The notes below the pieces were generated by a model, which did not search any database, was not told the origin of the DNA, and was given only the letters and a program-made list of their open reading frames with translations. From Spirosoma panaciterrae DSM 21099 (GTDB taxonomy: Bacteria; Bacteroidota; Bacteroidia; Cytophagales; Spirosomataceae), in assembly GCF_000374025.1 (NCBI RefSeq), contig NZ_KB893182.1, positions 62,001-126,000 of the forward strand: DNA of 64,000 nucleotides. The letters are read 5' to 3'. Both the position numbers and the translations under genes were made by a program. Shown here one piece after another: positions 36,063 through 45,044 of this stretch; the first letter of the stretch is position 1, and the number at the start of each line of letters is the position of its first letter.

Positions 36063-36977
36063 TTACTTGTTTTTGAACTTCATTGGACTGACCTGCATAT
36101 GCTTTTTGAAGAAGTTGTTGAAGTGGGTTACTTCTGCAAAGCCTAGCGCATAGGCGATGTCTGACACGGTCCAGCTGCTATGTTTCAGCAGCATTTTAGA
36201 CTCCTGTAGAATCCGCTCGCCAATGAGCTGCGAGGTCGTTTTCTGCGTGGTGAGCCGCACGGCCCGGTTTAAGTGATTTACATGCACATTCAACTGAGAC
36301 GCAAAAGCAGAAGGCGATCGAAAAGCTACCTGCTGGTGGGTGTCGTCGAGCTGAAATTGCCGCTCCAGCAATTCCAGAAATAGCGTTGCAATTCGCTCAG
36401 AGGCATGGGTTGTCTGTTTCGTAAAGGTCGATGTTGGCTGCATCTTCATCGCAAAATGGAGCAGCTCGAACACCAGGTTGCGCAGCACATCGTATTTATG
36501 AATGTAATCGGAACGAATTTCGGTAAACATACGCTCGAAAATCGGGCGAAGCTGCTCCACCTGTTCATCCATTAGCTCAAAGACGTGCGTGCCATTGGGC
36601 TGAAACACGTCGTACTGACTCAGATTGCCAAACTGGCTGAAAAAATGGCGATTGAAGATGCAGTAATACCCTTCCCGAACGGTATCCAGATGTTCCCATT
36701 TGTACGGAATATGCGGATTGGAGAAAGTAAGAGCCTGTTTTTTTACGGTTACTACTTTATCCGCATAATGGACCTGACTATTGCCGATCACGAGCATGAC
36801 CTTGTAATACTCGCGTCGTTTGTAAGGTACTGGCTTCGCTTTCCCATCCACCAGTGGTTCCAGACGGAATACGTTGAAATGCCCAATCTCATGCCGAATG
36901 GGATCAGGTATCCATTGGAAAGTGGCCTCATCAAACTTTCGTTTGTATAATTCGTCTATCGTTTCGATGTCATTCAT
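36063..36977 (-). CDS. AraC-family transcriptional regulator
   Basis: 304 residues. An N-terminal cupin-like sensor half (GNSQVHYADKVVTVKKQALTF, FSNPHIPYKWE) precedes the two helix-turn-helix motifs of the AraC fold (FASQLNVHVNHLNRAV and WTVSDIAYALGFAEVTHFNNFFKKHMQVSPMKF). It is 27 bp upstream of iorA in the same direction and divergent from the quinoprotein gene at 37539. It probably controls one or both; the inducer is unknown. Confidence 0.92.
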   Translation of the reverse strand: MNDIETIDELYKRKFDEATFQWIPDPIRHEIGHFNVFRLEPLVDGKAKPVPYKRREYYKVMLVIGNSQVHYADKVVTVKKQALTFSNPHIPYKWEHLDTVREGYYCIFNRHFFSQFGNLSQYDVFQPNGTHVFELMDEQVEQLRPIFERMFTEIRSDYIHKYDVLRNLVFELLHFAMKMQPTSTFTKQTTHASERIATLFLELLERQFQLDDTHQQVAFRSPSAFASQLNVHVNHLNRAVRLTTQKTTSQLIGERILQESKMLLKHSSWTVSDIAYALGFAEVTHFNNFFKKHMQVSPMKFKNK

Positions 36978-37538
36978 CCGTATCGCCTGCCGTTAAGATG
37001 GCTACTATGCGCATTTGGCTTTTCGGCCTGGAACAGTTGTTAAGTAGCTTACGAATTTACTTAAGGTGCTTGTTAGCAGTACGTTACTTATAAAGTGGGT
37101 TCCCTCTAGGGCCTACTAGTTTTTCGGCCAGGTCCAGCCTGATTTTGACGGCTAAGTTACCCATATACAGCCTGCTGATCTTACTACATTCAAATAAGAA
37201 ATTACAAAATTCAAACAATCTGATCGCCCGTTATCTGTACATGCGTAGGTTGGTTTACCTAATGTAAACCAATGGACGAACTGATTCGCTATACTGAAAA
37301 TTAGACGAATAACCGATAACGGCTCTTACAAAACATGCTGCTTAGAAGTAATGCAGTTTGTCGAAAAGAAAGTATGGCTTACCGGGATATTCTGTACAGC
37401 GTAATTCGGTAAAACCGTGTCTGGCGGTTGTTGATATTATGCTAATTTTTCTGAAACGATTGATGAAATTAACGGCGGTTCTTCCTTTTAGAAGGCAGAG
37501 GCTGGTCGACAGCCCGACATTTCATACCTACTGATTTT
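36978..37538. promoter_or_regulatory. Divergent regulatory region (AraC gene / quinoprotein gene)
   Basis: 561 bp without a supported gene between two divergent transcripts. AT-rich, with a clear 9-bp palindrome (listed separately). I could not place convincing TAnnTTTG elements on either strand, so the promoter positions are open. Confidence 0.5.
37250..37272. promoter_or_regulatory. 9-bp inverted repeat, candidate operator
   Basis: TTGGTTTAC (37250-37258) and GTAAACCAA (37264-37272) are exact inverse complements around CTAAT. The site lies in the middle of the divergent intergenic region beside an AraC regulator gene, so it may be an operator. AraC proteins more often bind direct repeats, so another regulator is possible. 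Confidence 0.45.
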
Positions 37539-39734
37539 ATGATGCGCCTGAGTCAAAAAGGAGTCATTTCTGGACTGGTTATAAGTAGTACCCTTGTCGT
37601 CGGTATGGTGATGAGTGATGGCCCGATCACAACAGGGAAGGACTGGCCCAACTATGGAGGCAATAAAGCCGGGAATCGCTATTCGCCACTGACTCAGATC
37701 AATACTCAAAACGTAGCAAGCTTAGCGGTAGCCTGGATGTACGATGCTTCTGAAAAGCCGGACGCTAACGGCCGTCGGCCTGAGCGGGCTATTCAATGTC
37801 AGCCTATTGTGGTAGATGGGATTCTATACGGGACTACGCCCGATCTGAATCTGTTTGCCCTGAAGGCTGGGACTGGTGAGCCACTCTGGCGGTTCGAACC
37901 ATCGCCTAATGACCGACGTAATTCCAATCGGGGGGTGGTGTACTGGCAGAGCGGGTCCGACAAACGGATACTATACACGGTTGGATCAAGTCTGTATGCG
38001 GTCAATGCTGAAACGGGTAAATCCATAGCCAGTTTTGGTAGGGAAGGGAAAGCTGATTTACACGAAGGGCTGCAAACGAATCTGGACCATGATGTGAGCA
38101 AACTATCGGTCAATGCTACTTCGCCGGGAATCGTATATCGTAATACGTTTATTATTGGGTCGAGTGTATCCGAATCGGGTGACGCGGCTCCCGGCCATAT
38201 CCGGGCTTTCGATGTGGTTACGGGCAAACTCAAGTGGGTGTTTCACACGATTCCGCAACCAGGCGAGTTCGGGTATGATACCTGGCCCAAAGAGGCTTAC
38301 CAGAAAATCGGGGCTGTCAATAACTGGAGTGGAATGGTTCTCGACGAAAAAAGAGGGGTCGTGTATTTCGGAACGGGCTCACCTGCATCCGATTTTTACG
38401 GGGGCGATCGCAAAGGCCAGAACCTGTTTGCCAATTGCATTATGGCGCTGGATGCCGAAACGGGCAAGATGAAATGGTATTACCAGACCATCCACCACGA
38501 CCTCTGGGATCGGGACCATCCTTGCCCACCCAACCTGATCACACTCACCCGCCCTGGCCCCGATGGCCGACCCCGGCGGGTGGATGCCGTGGTGCAGACC
38601 ACCAAAGATGGGCTGGTATATGTCCTGAACCGGGATACAGGAACGTCCCTGTTTCCGGTAGATGAGCGGAAAGTTCCGATCGACGGCTTACCTGGCGAAC
38701 ATCCCTGGCCGACGCAGAAATTTCCCCGTAAGCCACTGCCGCTAACCCGGCAGGTGTATACCGAGGCCGATATTACCGACCTATCGCCAGAAGCGCATGC
38801 GTATGTAAAAGAGCGGTATCTTCAGCTAAAAACGGACAATAAATTTGCGCTACCCTCAGAAAAAGGTACGCTGCTGTTTGGGTACAGTGGTGGGGCCGAA
38901 TGGGGCGGTAATGCCATCGACCCGTCGGGGGTTCTTTACCAGAACGTAAACGAAGATCCCTGGGAATTGATTATGACCAAACGGGCCGATCTGACGCAAC
39001 GCAATACCCCCGTTACGGCTGGTAATGCCCTATACGTCGCGAATTGTGCCACCTGTCATGGGCAGGATCGACGTGGGAGTGGGCCTGAACTACCGTCGCT
39101 CATCGACATTGGGAAAAAGCGGTCGGCAGATGATATTAAAACCTTGCTAAAAACCGGCAGTGGTCGGATGCCTTCTTTCGGTCATTTGTCGGAGAAAGAC
39201 CGGGATGCACTCGTCCGTTTCCTGCTGAATACCGAAAGCGGGGCGGCTAAAGTAGCGCAGGCTTCGGCTACTCCTGCCGCTGCTGGAAGCAAAAATGGGT
39301 TTCCGTATGTACCCACCTATGTTAGCAAGGTGTGGCAACGCTTTACTGACAAAGAAGGGTATCCGGGCATCAAACCACCCTGGGGCACGTTGAACGCCAT
39401 TGACCTGAACACGGGCGATTATCTCTGGCGAGTTCCATTGGGCGAATATCCCGAACTGGCAAAGAAAGGCATTCCTACCACCGGAACCGATAGCTATGGC
39501 GGGCCATTGGTCACGGCAGGGGGATTGGTATTTATTGCCGGAACGAAGGACGAGAAGATTCGGGCTTTCGACAAGAAAACGGGCAAGGTTGTTTGGGAAT
39601 ACCAGCTTCCAGCGGGTGGCTTTGCCACACCCATCAGTTACGAGGTGAACGGCAAACAGTTCGTCGTCATTGCCGCCGGGGGAGGCAGAGGCCAGAAAAT
39701 CGGAGGAAACTACATTGCCTTTGCTCTGAAGTAG
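37539..39734 (+). CDS. PQQ-type quinoprotein dehydrogenase with inserted cytochrome c domain (second copy)
   Basis: 731 residues, exported through an N-terminal hydrophobic stretch. Propeller blades (ALKAGTGEPLWRFEP, ALDAETGKMKWYYQT, AFDKKTGKVVWEYQL) enclose a cytochrome c domain with haem motif CATCH (C503-H507) and GSGRMPSFGHL, in the same unusual internal position as in the protein at 13744-15897. Both share the C-terminal PPWGTLNAIDLNTG block. It would oxidise a sugar or alcohol in the periplasm. Next to a molybdenum hydroxylase it suggests a periplasmic oxidation module. The transcript ends at a 22-bp hairpin. Confidence 0.87.
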   Translation: MMRLSQKGVISGLVISSTLVVGMVMSDGPITTGKDWPNYGGNKAGNRYSPLTQINTQNVASLAVAWMYDASEKPDANGRRPERAIQCQPIVVDGILYGTTPDLNLFALKAGTGEPLWRFEPSPNDRRNSNRGVVYWQSGSDKRILYTVGSSLYAVNAETGKSIASFGREGKADLHEGLQTNLDHDVSKLSVNATSPGIVYRNTFIIGSSVSESGDAAPGHIRAFDVVTGKLKWVFHTIPQPGEFGYDTWPKEAYQKIGAVNNWSGMVLDEKRGVVYFGTGSPASDFYGGDRKGQNLFANCIMALDAETGKMKWYYQTIHHDLWDRDHPCPPNLITLTRPGPDGRPRRVDAVVQTTKDGLVYVLNRDTGTSLFPVDERKVPIDGLPGEHPWPTQKFPRKPLPLTRQVYTEADITDLSPEAHAYVKERYLQLKTDNKFALPSEKGTLLFGYSGGAEWGGNAIDPSGVLYQNVNEDPWELIMTKRADLTQRNTPVTAGNALYVANCATCHGQDRRGSGPELPSLIDIGKKRSADDIKTLLKTGSGRMPSFGHLSEKDRDALVRFLLNTESGAAKVAQASATPAAAGSKNGFPYVPTYVSKVWQRFTDKEGYPGIKPPWGTLNAIDLNTGDYLWRVPLGEYPELAKKGIPTTGTDSYGGPLVTAGGLVFIAGTKDEKIRAFDKKTGKVVWEYQLPAGGFATPISYEVNGKQFVVIAAGGGRGQKIGGNYIAFALK

Positions 39735-39855
39735 TCTTCGTATTTCTTAAGAAGTTGTTGGAGTGTATAGAACGCTAAGCTGAACGGTATGTTTTTATCC
39801 TGCTTATATGGTTAAGGGCTGAAAAACAACTCGTTTAGCGTATTTCAACCGGGCG

Positions 39856-39916
39856 TTTTGTTCTGCTGACTCAGGAAACCTACGCTCCGGCGGCTTCCTG
39901 AGTCAGCAGAACAAAA
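39856..39916. repeat. 22-bp perfect hairpin between convergent genes
   Basis: TTTTGTTCTGCTGACTCAGGAA and its exact inverse complement (39895-39916) enclose a 17-base loop. It lies between the ends of two convergent genes and probably separates their transcripts. The T run is on the 5' side and the A run on the 3' side on both strands, the reverse of a standard intrinsic terminator, so it may act by transcript folding and not U-tract release. Confidence 0.7.
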
Positions 39917-39947
39917 TTCTAATGAACTCAAGTAGTTCATTGGGCTA

Positions 39948-40841
39948 CTAGCGGGCATATTTTGCCTGCATCGACCGGATAAACGTCAGTCCCTTTTCGG
40001 CAATGTCCCAGGGACTGCTGAACTCCCGCCAGACGTTGATTGAATTGGCAAAATCAATATCGTTGCGGGTAAAGGCTTCGATGGTCATCCAGCCCTGATA
40101 GTCGATTTCGGCCAGGGTTCGGAAGGTATCGTCCCAGGGAATATGTCCATCGCCGGGTGTACCCCGGTCGTTTTCGCTGATGTGCACATGCGCCAGATAC
40201 GGAGCGATCGTCCGAATCGCATCCGGGAAGCGTTTTTCTTCCATGTTGGCGTGGTGCGTATCGAACATGGCCCGTACATTCGGATGATCGGCCCGACGGA
40301 CCAGCTCGGCTAGTTGATCCATCGTATTGCACAGGTAGCATTCAAAGCGATTCAGGGCTTCGGGGGCCAGAATAATGCCTGCCTGCCGGGCATACTCGCC
40401 TACCGTGTGCAGCACTTCGGCGCTACGGTCATACTCCTCCGACTGGGGCTCGCGACGGGTAAAGGTCGCGAAAGCCGAATGGAATGGCCCACAAATGACC
40501 GAGGCTCCCATGGCATGTGCCCGATCGACTACGCCTTTTAAGTGTTCGATAGCTTGTTGGCGGATAATGGCCGAGTCGCTGGCGGGATTGGTATCGGGGC
40601 CAACCACTGTTACGCAGGTACTTTGCAGACCCGTTTGCTTTAAATGATCGCCAAACTTCTGGTAGACCGCTACATCCTGCGTATCCACAAAACATTCAAC
40701 CCCATCGTAACCAATCGTTTTCAGCCGGTCGGCAATAGGATTCATTTGTTCGGAAATGGCAGCCGTCCAGACGAGTAGGTTAAAGCCGACGGGCGATAGC
40801 GATCGGGTCGTAGAAGCGGGTGATTGATCGGATAATGACAT
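39948..40841 (-). CDS. Xylose-isomerase-like TIM-barrel sugar isomerase/epimerase
   Basis: 297 residues of the AP_endonuc_2 (sugar phosphate isomerase/epimerase) family. Metal ligands are suggested by ILAPEALNRFECY (Glu), RAMFDTHHANMEEK (Asp/His), LAHVHISENDRGTPGDGHIPW (His) and MTIEAFT (Glu). Such proteins resemble hydroxypyruvate isomerase, tagatose 3-epimerase and inosose dehydratase. It is the last gene of the sugar ABC-transport operon, 26 bp after the large cytochrome protein. The substrate is not readable from sequence. Confidence 0.85.
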   Translation of the reverse strand: MSLSDQSPASTTRSLSPVGFNLLVWTAAISEQMNPIADRLKTIGYDGVECFVDTQDVAVYQKFGDHLKQTGLQSTCVTVVGPDTNPASDSAIIRQQAIEHLKGVVDRAHAMGASVICGPFHSAFATFTRREPQSEEYDRSAEVLHTVGEYARQAGIILAPEALNRFECYLCNTMDQLAELVRRADHPNVRAMFDTHHANMEEKRFPDAIRTIAPYLAHVHISENDRGTPGDGHIPWDDTFRTLAEIDYQGWMTIEAFTRNDIDFANSINVWREFSSPWDIAEKGLTFIRSMQAKYAR

Positions 40842-40867
40842 AGGATAAAGGGGGATAAATCAGGTTT

Positions 40868-43800
40868 TTATTTCTCCAGCGGATGCGCTTTCAGTAGCTG
40901 AGCGGGGGTATAAAAATCCTTTTTTTGCTGCGTCGCTAATCGGACTTTTTTGACGGTTTCGGGCAGGATTGCCGACGCTTTGTTGCCAAACGAGTTTCGC
41001 ACGTAGGTGAGTACGGCGGCTACTTCTTTATCGTTCAATAAACCACCAAAAGGGGTCATGGGTACCTGGCCGGGATAGTTTTTGCCCGCGACCTCAATGG
41101 GCCCCATCAATCCCTTCAGGGCGATTTTGATCAGGCGATCTTCGCTGCCCGTTACCCAATTGGTGCCCGTCAGTGGCGGAAAACCCGACGCGGCCAGGCC
41201 TTTGCCATCGGCCTGGTGGCAGGTGATGCAGTAGCCTTCCTTGGCGAAAATTTGCCGCCCCTGGGTGTACAGATCCAGTTCCTGCCCTTTCAGGTTGGAG
41301 GTCACCGTGATCTCTTTTTTCTTTTTGACATTTTCGCCTTTCAGGTGCGCTACCGCCGTTTCGTAGGCAGGCGTCATCCAGTCGTCCAGTGGTTTTTTAG
41401 CGGCCTCGGTCAGAATGGGCAAGCCTTTTTCCTTACCGATCCAGGAAGCGGCTACGATAGCCGCCAGGCGAACCCGACTGTTTTCGTCTTTAGCCGCCTG
41501 CATCAGTAAATTAGCCTGATCGGCGACCTGATGGCCGGTATAGCGTACCACCTGAACGGCAGCTGCCCGGGCATGGTAGTCGTTGGCTTTCAGGACCTGG
41601 CGCAGTAGGTTTTGATCGACTTTATCCATGCCCCAGCTTACCCATAAGCCTTCCAGCAGATGGTGTTCGTAACGCGGGTCGTTCTTATCCAGTTTGGCTA
41701 CCCAGGTTTTCAGCTTCGCCAGTACTTCGGAAGCATCCCGTCCCCGCAACTCCCGTCGGGTTCGGTAGCGGGTCCGGTACTCGGGTAGTTTGAGGTTGTC
41801 CAGCAATTCTTCCACGGAGGCTCCGTCAATTTTTGCGGGCGTTACCAGGGGCCTGGATGGATACGTAATGCGGTACACCCGTCCATGCGAATGGTCGCGC
41901 AGGGGGTCGCGGGCGTTGTGCTGCATATGGCCGATCAGGATGTTGTGCCAATCGATCAGGTACAGTGAGCCGTCGGGGGCAAACTCCATATCCACGGGCC
42001 GGAAGTTGCGGTCATCGCTGACGACCAGATCCATCCGGTGGCGGCTTTTATAGCCCGTTCCGTCATCGACCAGCGTATGTTCTTTGGTACCCAGAAAACC
42101 AATGGTGTTATTGATCAGGAAATCGCCCTGAATATCGTCCGGAAAATGGCGGCTCGACACAAATTCCAGCCCCGACGTGGGGCGTACCCGGTGGGCTTCC
42201 TCGATCAACTGTTTCGATTTGTCGGTGGCTTCGCCGTAGCGGGGCAATACGGTTCCCGGCATCATCCACCGCACATCCGGGCTGGATGTTTCGGCAAAAA
42301 AGGGCTGGCCCCAGTCATCAAAAGCAATACCCCAGGGGTTGGGAATCGATAGCTGGGCCGTGCGTTCGAGCTTATGGAGTTGGGGCGCATAGCGGTAAAA
42401 GCCACCATTGGTCGCCCGAACAGGGCCGTAGGAGGTTTCGACATTGGTATGCAGAAAGACCCCTTCGCCCGAATAAATGGCCCCCGACGGGTCGACCGTA
42501 AAGGCGTGGCTGTTGTGGTGCGTATCGTGGTCGTCGTAACCACTCAGCAGGATTTCGACCTTATCGGCCTTATCGTCGCCATTGGTATCGGTAAACAGTT
42601 TGAGGTTCGTTCCCTGCGATACGTAAACGCCTTCTTTGGCGATCTCGAAGCCTAGCGGCAGATGCAACTTATCGGCAAATACCGTTTGTTTGTCGGCCTT
42701 GCCATCGCCATTGGTATCTTCCAGAATAATGATTTTATCGTTGGGTTTGGGATCGCCTGGTTTGTAGTGGGGATAACTGGGCATACAGGCCACCCAAAGC
42801 CGACCTTTGTTATCGAACGACATCTGCATGGGCTTGGCCAGATCGGGGAATTCCTGTTCGGAGGCAAATAACTCAATCTTATAGCCAGCAGGTACTTTCA
42901 GTTTACTCAACGCATCCTGGCCGTAGAGATAGGTCAGGCTGCCGTTTTTCTCGGGGTTGAAATTGGTTTTTACCGTAGGTAGCTGGCGGGTCCGTTCATC
43001 GGCTGCAGCTATATCCATCCGTTTGCCTTCCGAAGCGGCCTGCCAGACAGCCGTATCCCGTATGGCCGTCATCTGCCGAATCTTCTCAATCTCAGCCGGA
43101 TAGTTGTCGGGCCCGAATGGATTATACCGACGCCCATAGACGTGTACGCCGTTGGGGATTTTATAATCGTTGTGCCACATCCAGTTCTTTTCCAGCACCG
43201 CTTCCTGAACGAAGGCCCGATTGGCTTCGGCCTGGGCGGCTGTTTGCCCAAAAAGCTGATCGGCCAGCAACAGGCTCAGCTTTTTGTAGCCTGCTTCGTT
43301 CAACTGCGACCCGTCGATGGTGAGTGGTTCGGGCGTGGCTTCGTACCAGGCCAGCGAAGGGGTAAAAGCATCCACAAAGAGCACTTTGTTTTGCTGGGCC
43401 ACCTCTTTCATTGCTTCGGTATAAAGCCGTAGGTTTTCATTCTCTTTCTGGCCATTGGGCAGGTCGTAGGTAGCGGATAAGTCTTCAAAAGCAATGGGCG
43501 AAACCAGGGCCAGTTGCGGAGCGGTTACCCCATTGTACTTCTGGCTCAGTGTCCATTTGATAAAGGCGTCGAGTTCAGCCTTGTAGTTGGCCAGTCCGTC
43601 TTTGCCCTGAAACGATTCGTTATAGCCGAAAAAGGCGACAATCACGTCGGTTTTCAGGCGGGTAAGCCACTGGTCGGGGGTTTCGAAATGGCCTTCGCTT
43701 TCGGACTTGTTGGCCAGTTCGGTCTGGAATTTTTCGGCACCGGGAAAGGCCCAGGGCGAAAATCGGCTGGCGTGTGGTCGGAATCCGGGCGTGTCGCCCC

Positions 43801-44056
43801 CATCGCACATATTGCGGATGAAGAGCCGGTAGTTGGGGTAACGCACCTGCATCTCGGTCTCAAAGAGGCCGTAATTCATCATCCTCGACCCCAGGTTATT
43901 TCCGATCAGGCTAATGTGCGTGTCTTTTTTTAGCTGTATCGGAGGTTCATCGGTCGGAAAGTGCTTGCGCTGGAAAGCACTCATGGGCATGATGAGTAAA
44001 CCCACTATAGCGAATAGGGTAGTGACGCTGGTTTTTCGGGCTACGAATGGTCGCAT
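40868..44056 (-). CDS. Large exported SGNH-like / PVC-type propeller / HEAT / cytochrome c protein
   Basis: 1062 residues with an N-terminal export signal. Residues about 45-270 form an SGNH-hydrolase-like domain in which the usual GDS block is GNNLGSRM, so the nucleophile Ser seems to be missing. Then comes a beta-propeller of the PVC-type membrane-bound dehydrogenase family (LWVACMPSYPHYKPGDPKPN, DTNGDGKADKQTVF, FAPDGSLYLIDW), HEAT-like repeats (HARAAAVQVVRYTGHQ, VRLAAIVAASWIGK), and a cytochrome c domain with CITCH (C943-H947). It is probably a periplasmic sugar dehydrogenase or electron carrier. It sits between the ThuA and isomerase genes, 12 and 26 bp apart. Confidence 0.85.
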   Translation of the reverse strand: MRPFVARKTSVTTLFAIVGLLIMPMSAFQRKHFPTDEPPIQLKKDTHISLIGNNLGSRMMNYGLFETEMQVRYPNYRLFIRNMCDGGDTPGFRPHASRFSPWAFPGAEKFQTELANKSESEGHFETPDQWLTRLKTDVIVAFFGYNESFQGKDGLANYKAELDAFIKWTLSQKYNGVTAPQLALVSPIAFEDLSATYDLPNGQKENENLRLYTEAMKEVAQQNKVLFVDAFTPSLAWYEATPEPLTIDGSQLNEAGYKKLSLLLADQLFGQTAAQAEANRAFVQEAVLEKNWMWHNDYKIPNGVHVYGRRYNPFGPDNYPAEIEKIRQMTAIRDTAVWQAASEGKRMDIAAADERTRQLPTVKTNFNPEKNGSLTYLYGQDALSKLKVPAGYKIELFASEQEFPDLAKPMQMSFDNKGRLWVACMPSYPHYKPGDPKPNDKIIILEDTNGDGKADKQTVFADKLHLPLGFEIAKEGVYVSQGTNLKLFTDTNGDDKADKVEILLSGYDDHDTHHNSHAFTVDPSGAIYSGEGVFLHTNVETSYGPVRATNGGFYRYAPQLHKLERTAQLSIPNPWGIAFDDWGQPFFAETSSPDVRWMMPGTVLPRYGEATDKSKQLIEEAHRVRPTSGLEFVSSRHFPDDIQGDFLINNTIGFLGTKEHTLVDDGTGYKSRHRMDLVVSDDRNFRPVDMEFAPDGSLYLIDWHNILIGHMQHNARDPLRDHSHGRVYRITYPSRPLVTPAKIDGASVEELLDNLKLPEYRTRYRTRRELRGRDASEVLAKLKTWVAKLDKNDPRYEHHLLEGLWVSWGMDKVDQNLLRQVLKANDYHARAAAVQVVRYTGHQVADQANLLMQAAKDENSRVRLAAIVAASWIGKEKGLPILTEAAKKPLDDWMTPAYETAVAHLKGENVKKKKEITVTSNLKGQELDLYTQGRQIFAKEGYCITCHQADGKGLAASGFPPLTGTNWVTGSEDRLIKIALKGLMGPIEVAGKNYPGQVPMTPFGGLLNDKEVAAVLTYVRNSFGNKASAILPETVKKVRLATQQKKDFYTPAQLLKAHPLEK

Positions 44057-44068
44057 ACGATCAGGATA

Positions 44069-44944
44069 TCAGGGTTTTTGGGGATGACCATAGGGTACGT
44101 TGATGGCAATCTTACCTTTCCAGCGGGTGGGGATGGGCAAGCCTAGCTCCCAGTGAATGGCGTTGATCACCAGCCGCTGAAAGGCTTCGACCTGAAAATC
44201 TTCGGGATGGCCCAGGGTCGTCATAAAGGCTTTGCCGCCCCACTGGTTTTTCCAGGTCCAGGCCACCGGATTATCGATGGCTTCTTTGTCGGGATTGACC
44301 GATTTGCCCATCAGTAGCCAGGTAGCACCCTGGGCGGGGTAGTCGGGTCGTACGCGATAGAGCCAGGAGGCCACATGAAAACTGGGAGCTACGCCCGTCA
44401 GAATCGGATTCCTGGCGGCTTCGGGAATGATGGTCACATCGGTGGTACTCTTGTGGCCGTAGTGGGTGTGAGCGGCTTTCCCCCCCCAGCCGGGAGGAGC
44501 GCCGAAGGTAAACTCACCAAAAGCATTCCAGCGGATACGCGGGTCGCCTTCCGGGTAATTGAAGGCATGGGTTGTCGTGCGAAAACCCATCACTGGTTTG
44601 CCGGATTTGAGATAGGCATCGATATAATCAAGCTGCTCCTGCGGGAGTTGTCGCCAGCGAAGAAAGAACACCGCCAGATCGGCCTCACGCAGCGCTTCCA
44701 GACCCGGAATGTCTTTTTCGCCATTGTAGTCGGGATAAGCTTTGAGAACTTTGGTGCGCATCCCATAATTTTTCTCCAGTTCGGCGGCAATCAGCGGTAA
44801 GGTCAACTCGCCACTGTATTCATGATCGCCGGTCACAAAAACCACCAGCGGTTTCTGAGGGGCGGCAGCACCGACGGCCGACAAGGCACTCAGGCTGGCT
44901 AATCCGGTAATCGTTTGCAGAAAGGCTCTTCGTTTTGTTTTCAC
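44069..44944 (-). CDS. ThuA-domain protein (trehalose-utilisation family)
   Basis: About 291 residues from a GTG at 44944, which gives a Tat-like leader (KTKRRAFLQTITG); a GTG at 44974 is also open. The ThuA fold of the class-I glutamine amidotransferase-like superfamily is seen in PLVVFVTGDHEYSGELTLP, ADLAVFFLRWRQLPQEQLDY, GKPVMGFRTTTHAFNYPEG and the late WGGKAFMTTLGHPEDFQ. ThuA proteins accompany genes for disaccharide and 3-keto-sugar metabolism; the biochemical role is poorly known. It lies 12 bp before the large cytochrome protein. Confidence 0.85.
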   Translation of the reverse strand: MKTKRRAFLQTITGLASLSALSAVGAAAPQKPLVVFVTGDHEYSGELTLPLIAAELEKNYGMRTKVLKAYPDYNGEKDIPGLEALREADLAVFFLRWRQLPQEQLDYIDAYLKSGKPVMGFRTTTHAFNYPEGDPRIRWNAFGEFTFGAPPGWGGKAAHTHYGHKSTTDVTIIPEAARNPILTGVAPSFHVASWLYRVRPDYPAQGATWLLMGKSVNPDKEAIDNPVAWTWKNQWGGKAFMTTLGHPEDFQVEAFQRLVINAIHWELGLPIPTRWKGKIAINVPYGHPQKP

Positions 44945-44968
44945 GGCTGTTTGTTTTAAATGGGTACA

Positions 44969-45042
44969 GAACACGGGGTCTTATGCTATTCAGGATTGGT
45001 TATGATCTGTCTAAATCATAAGAATCATAAAAATCCGTGTTC
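44969..45042 (-). other. Structured intercistronic spacer between binding-protein and ThuA genes
   Basis: GAACACGG (44969-44976) pairs with CCGTGTTC (45035-45042), and CTTATG (44980-44985) with CATAAG (45017-45022) inside it. The spacer could fold as a long-range stem in the minus-strand mRNA. It may limit expression downstream of the abundant binding protein. Weak evidence. Confidence 0.3.
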
Positions 45043-45044
45043 TA

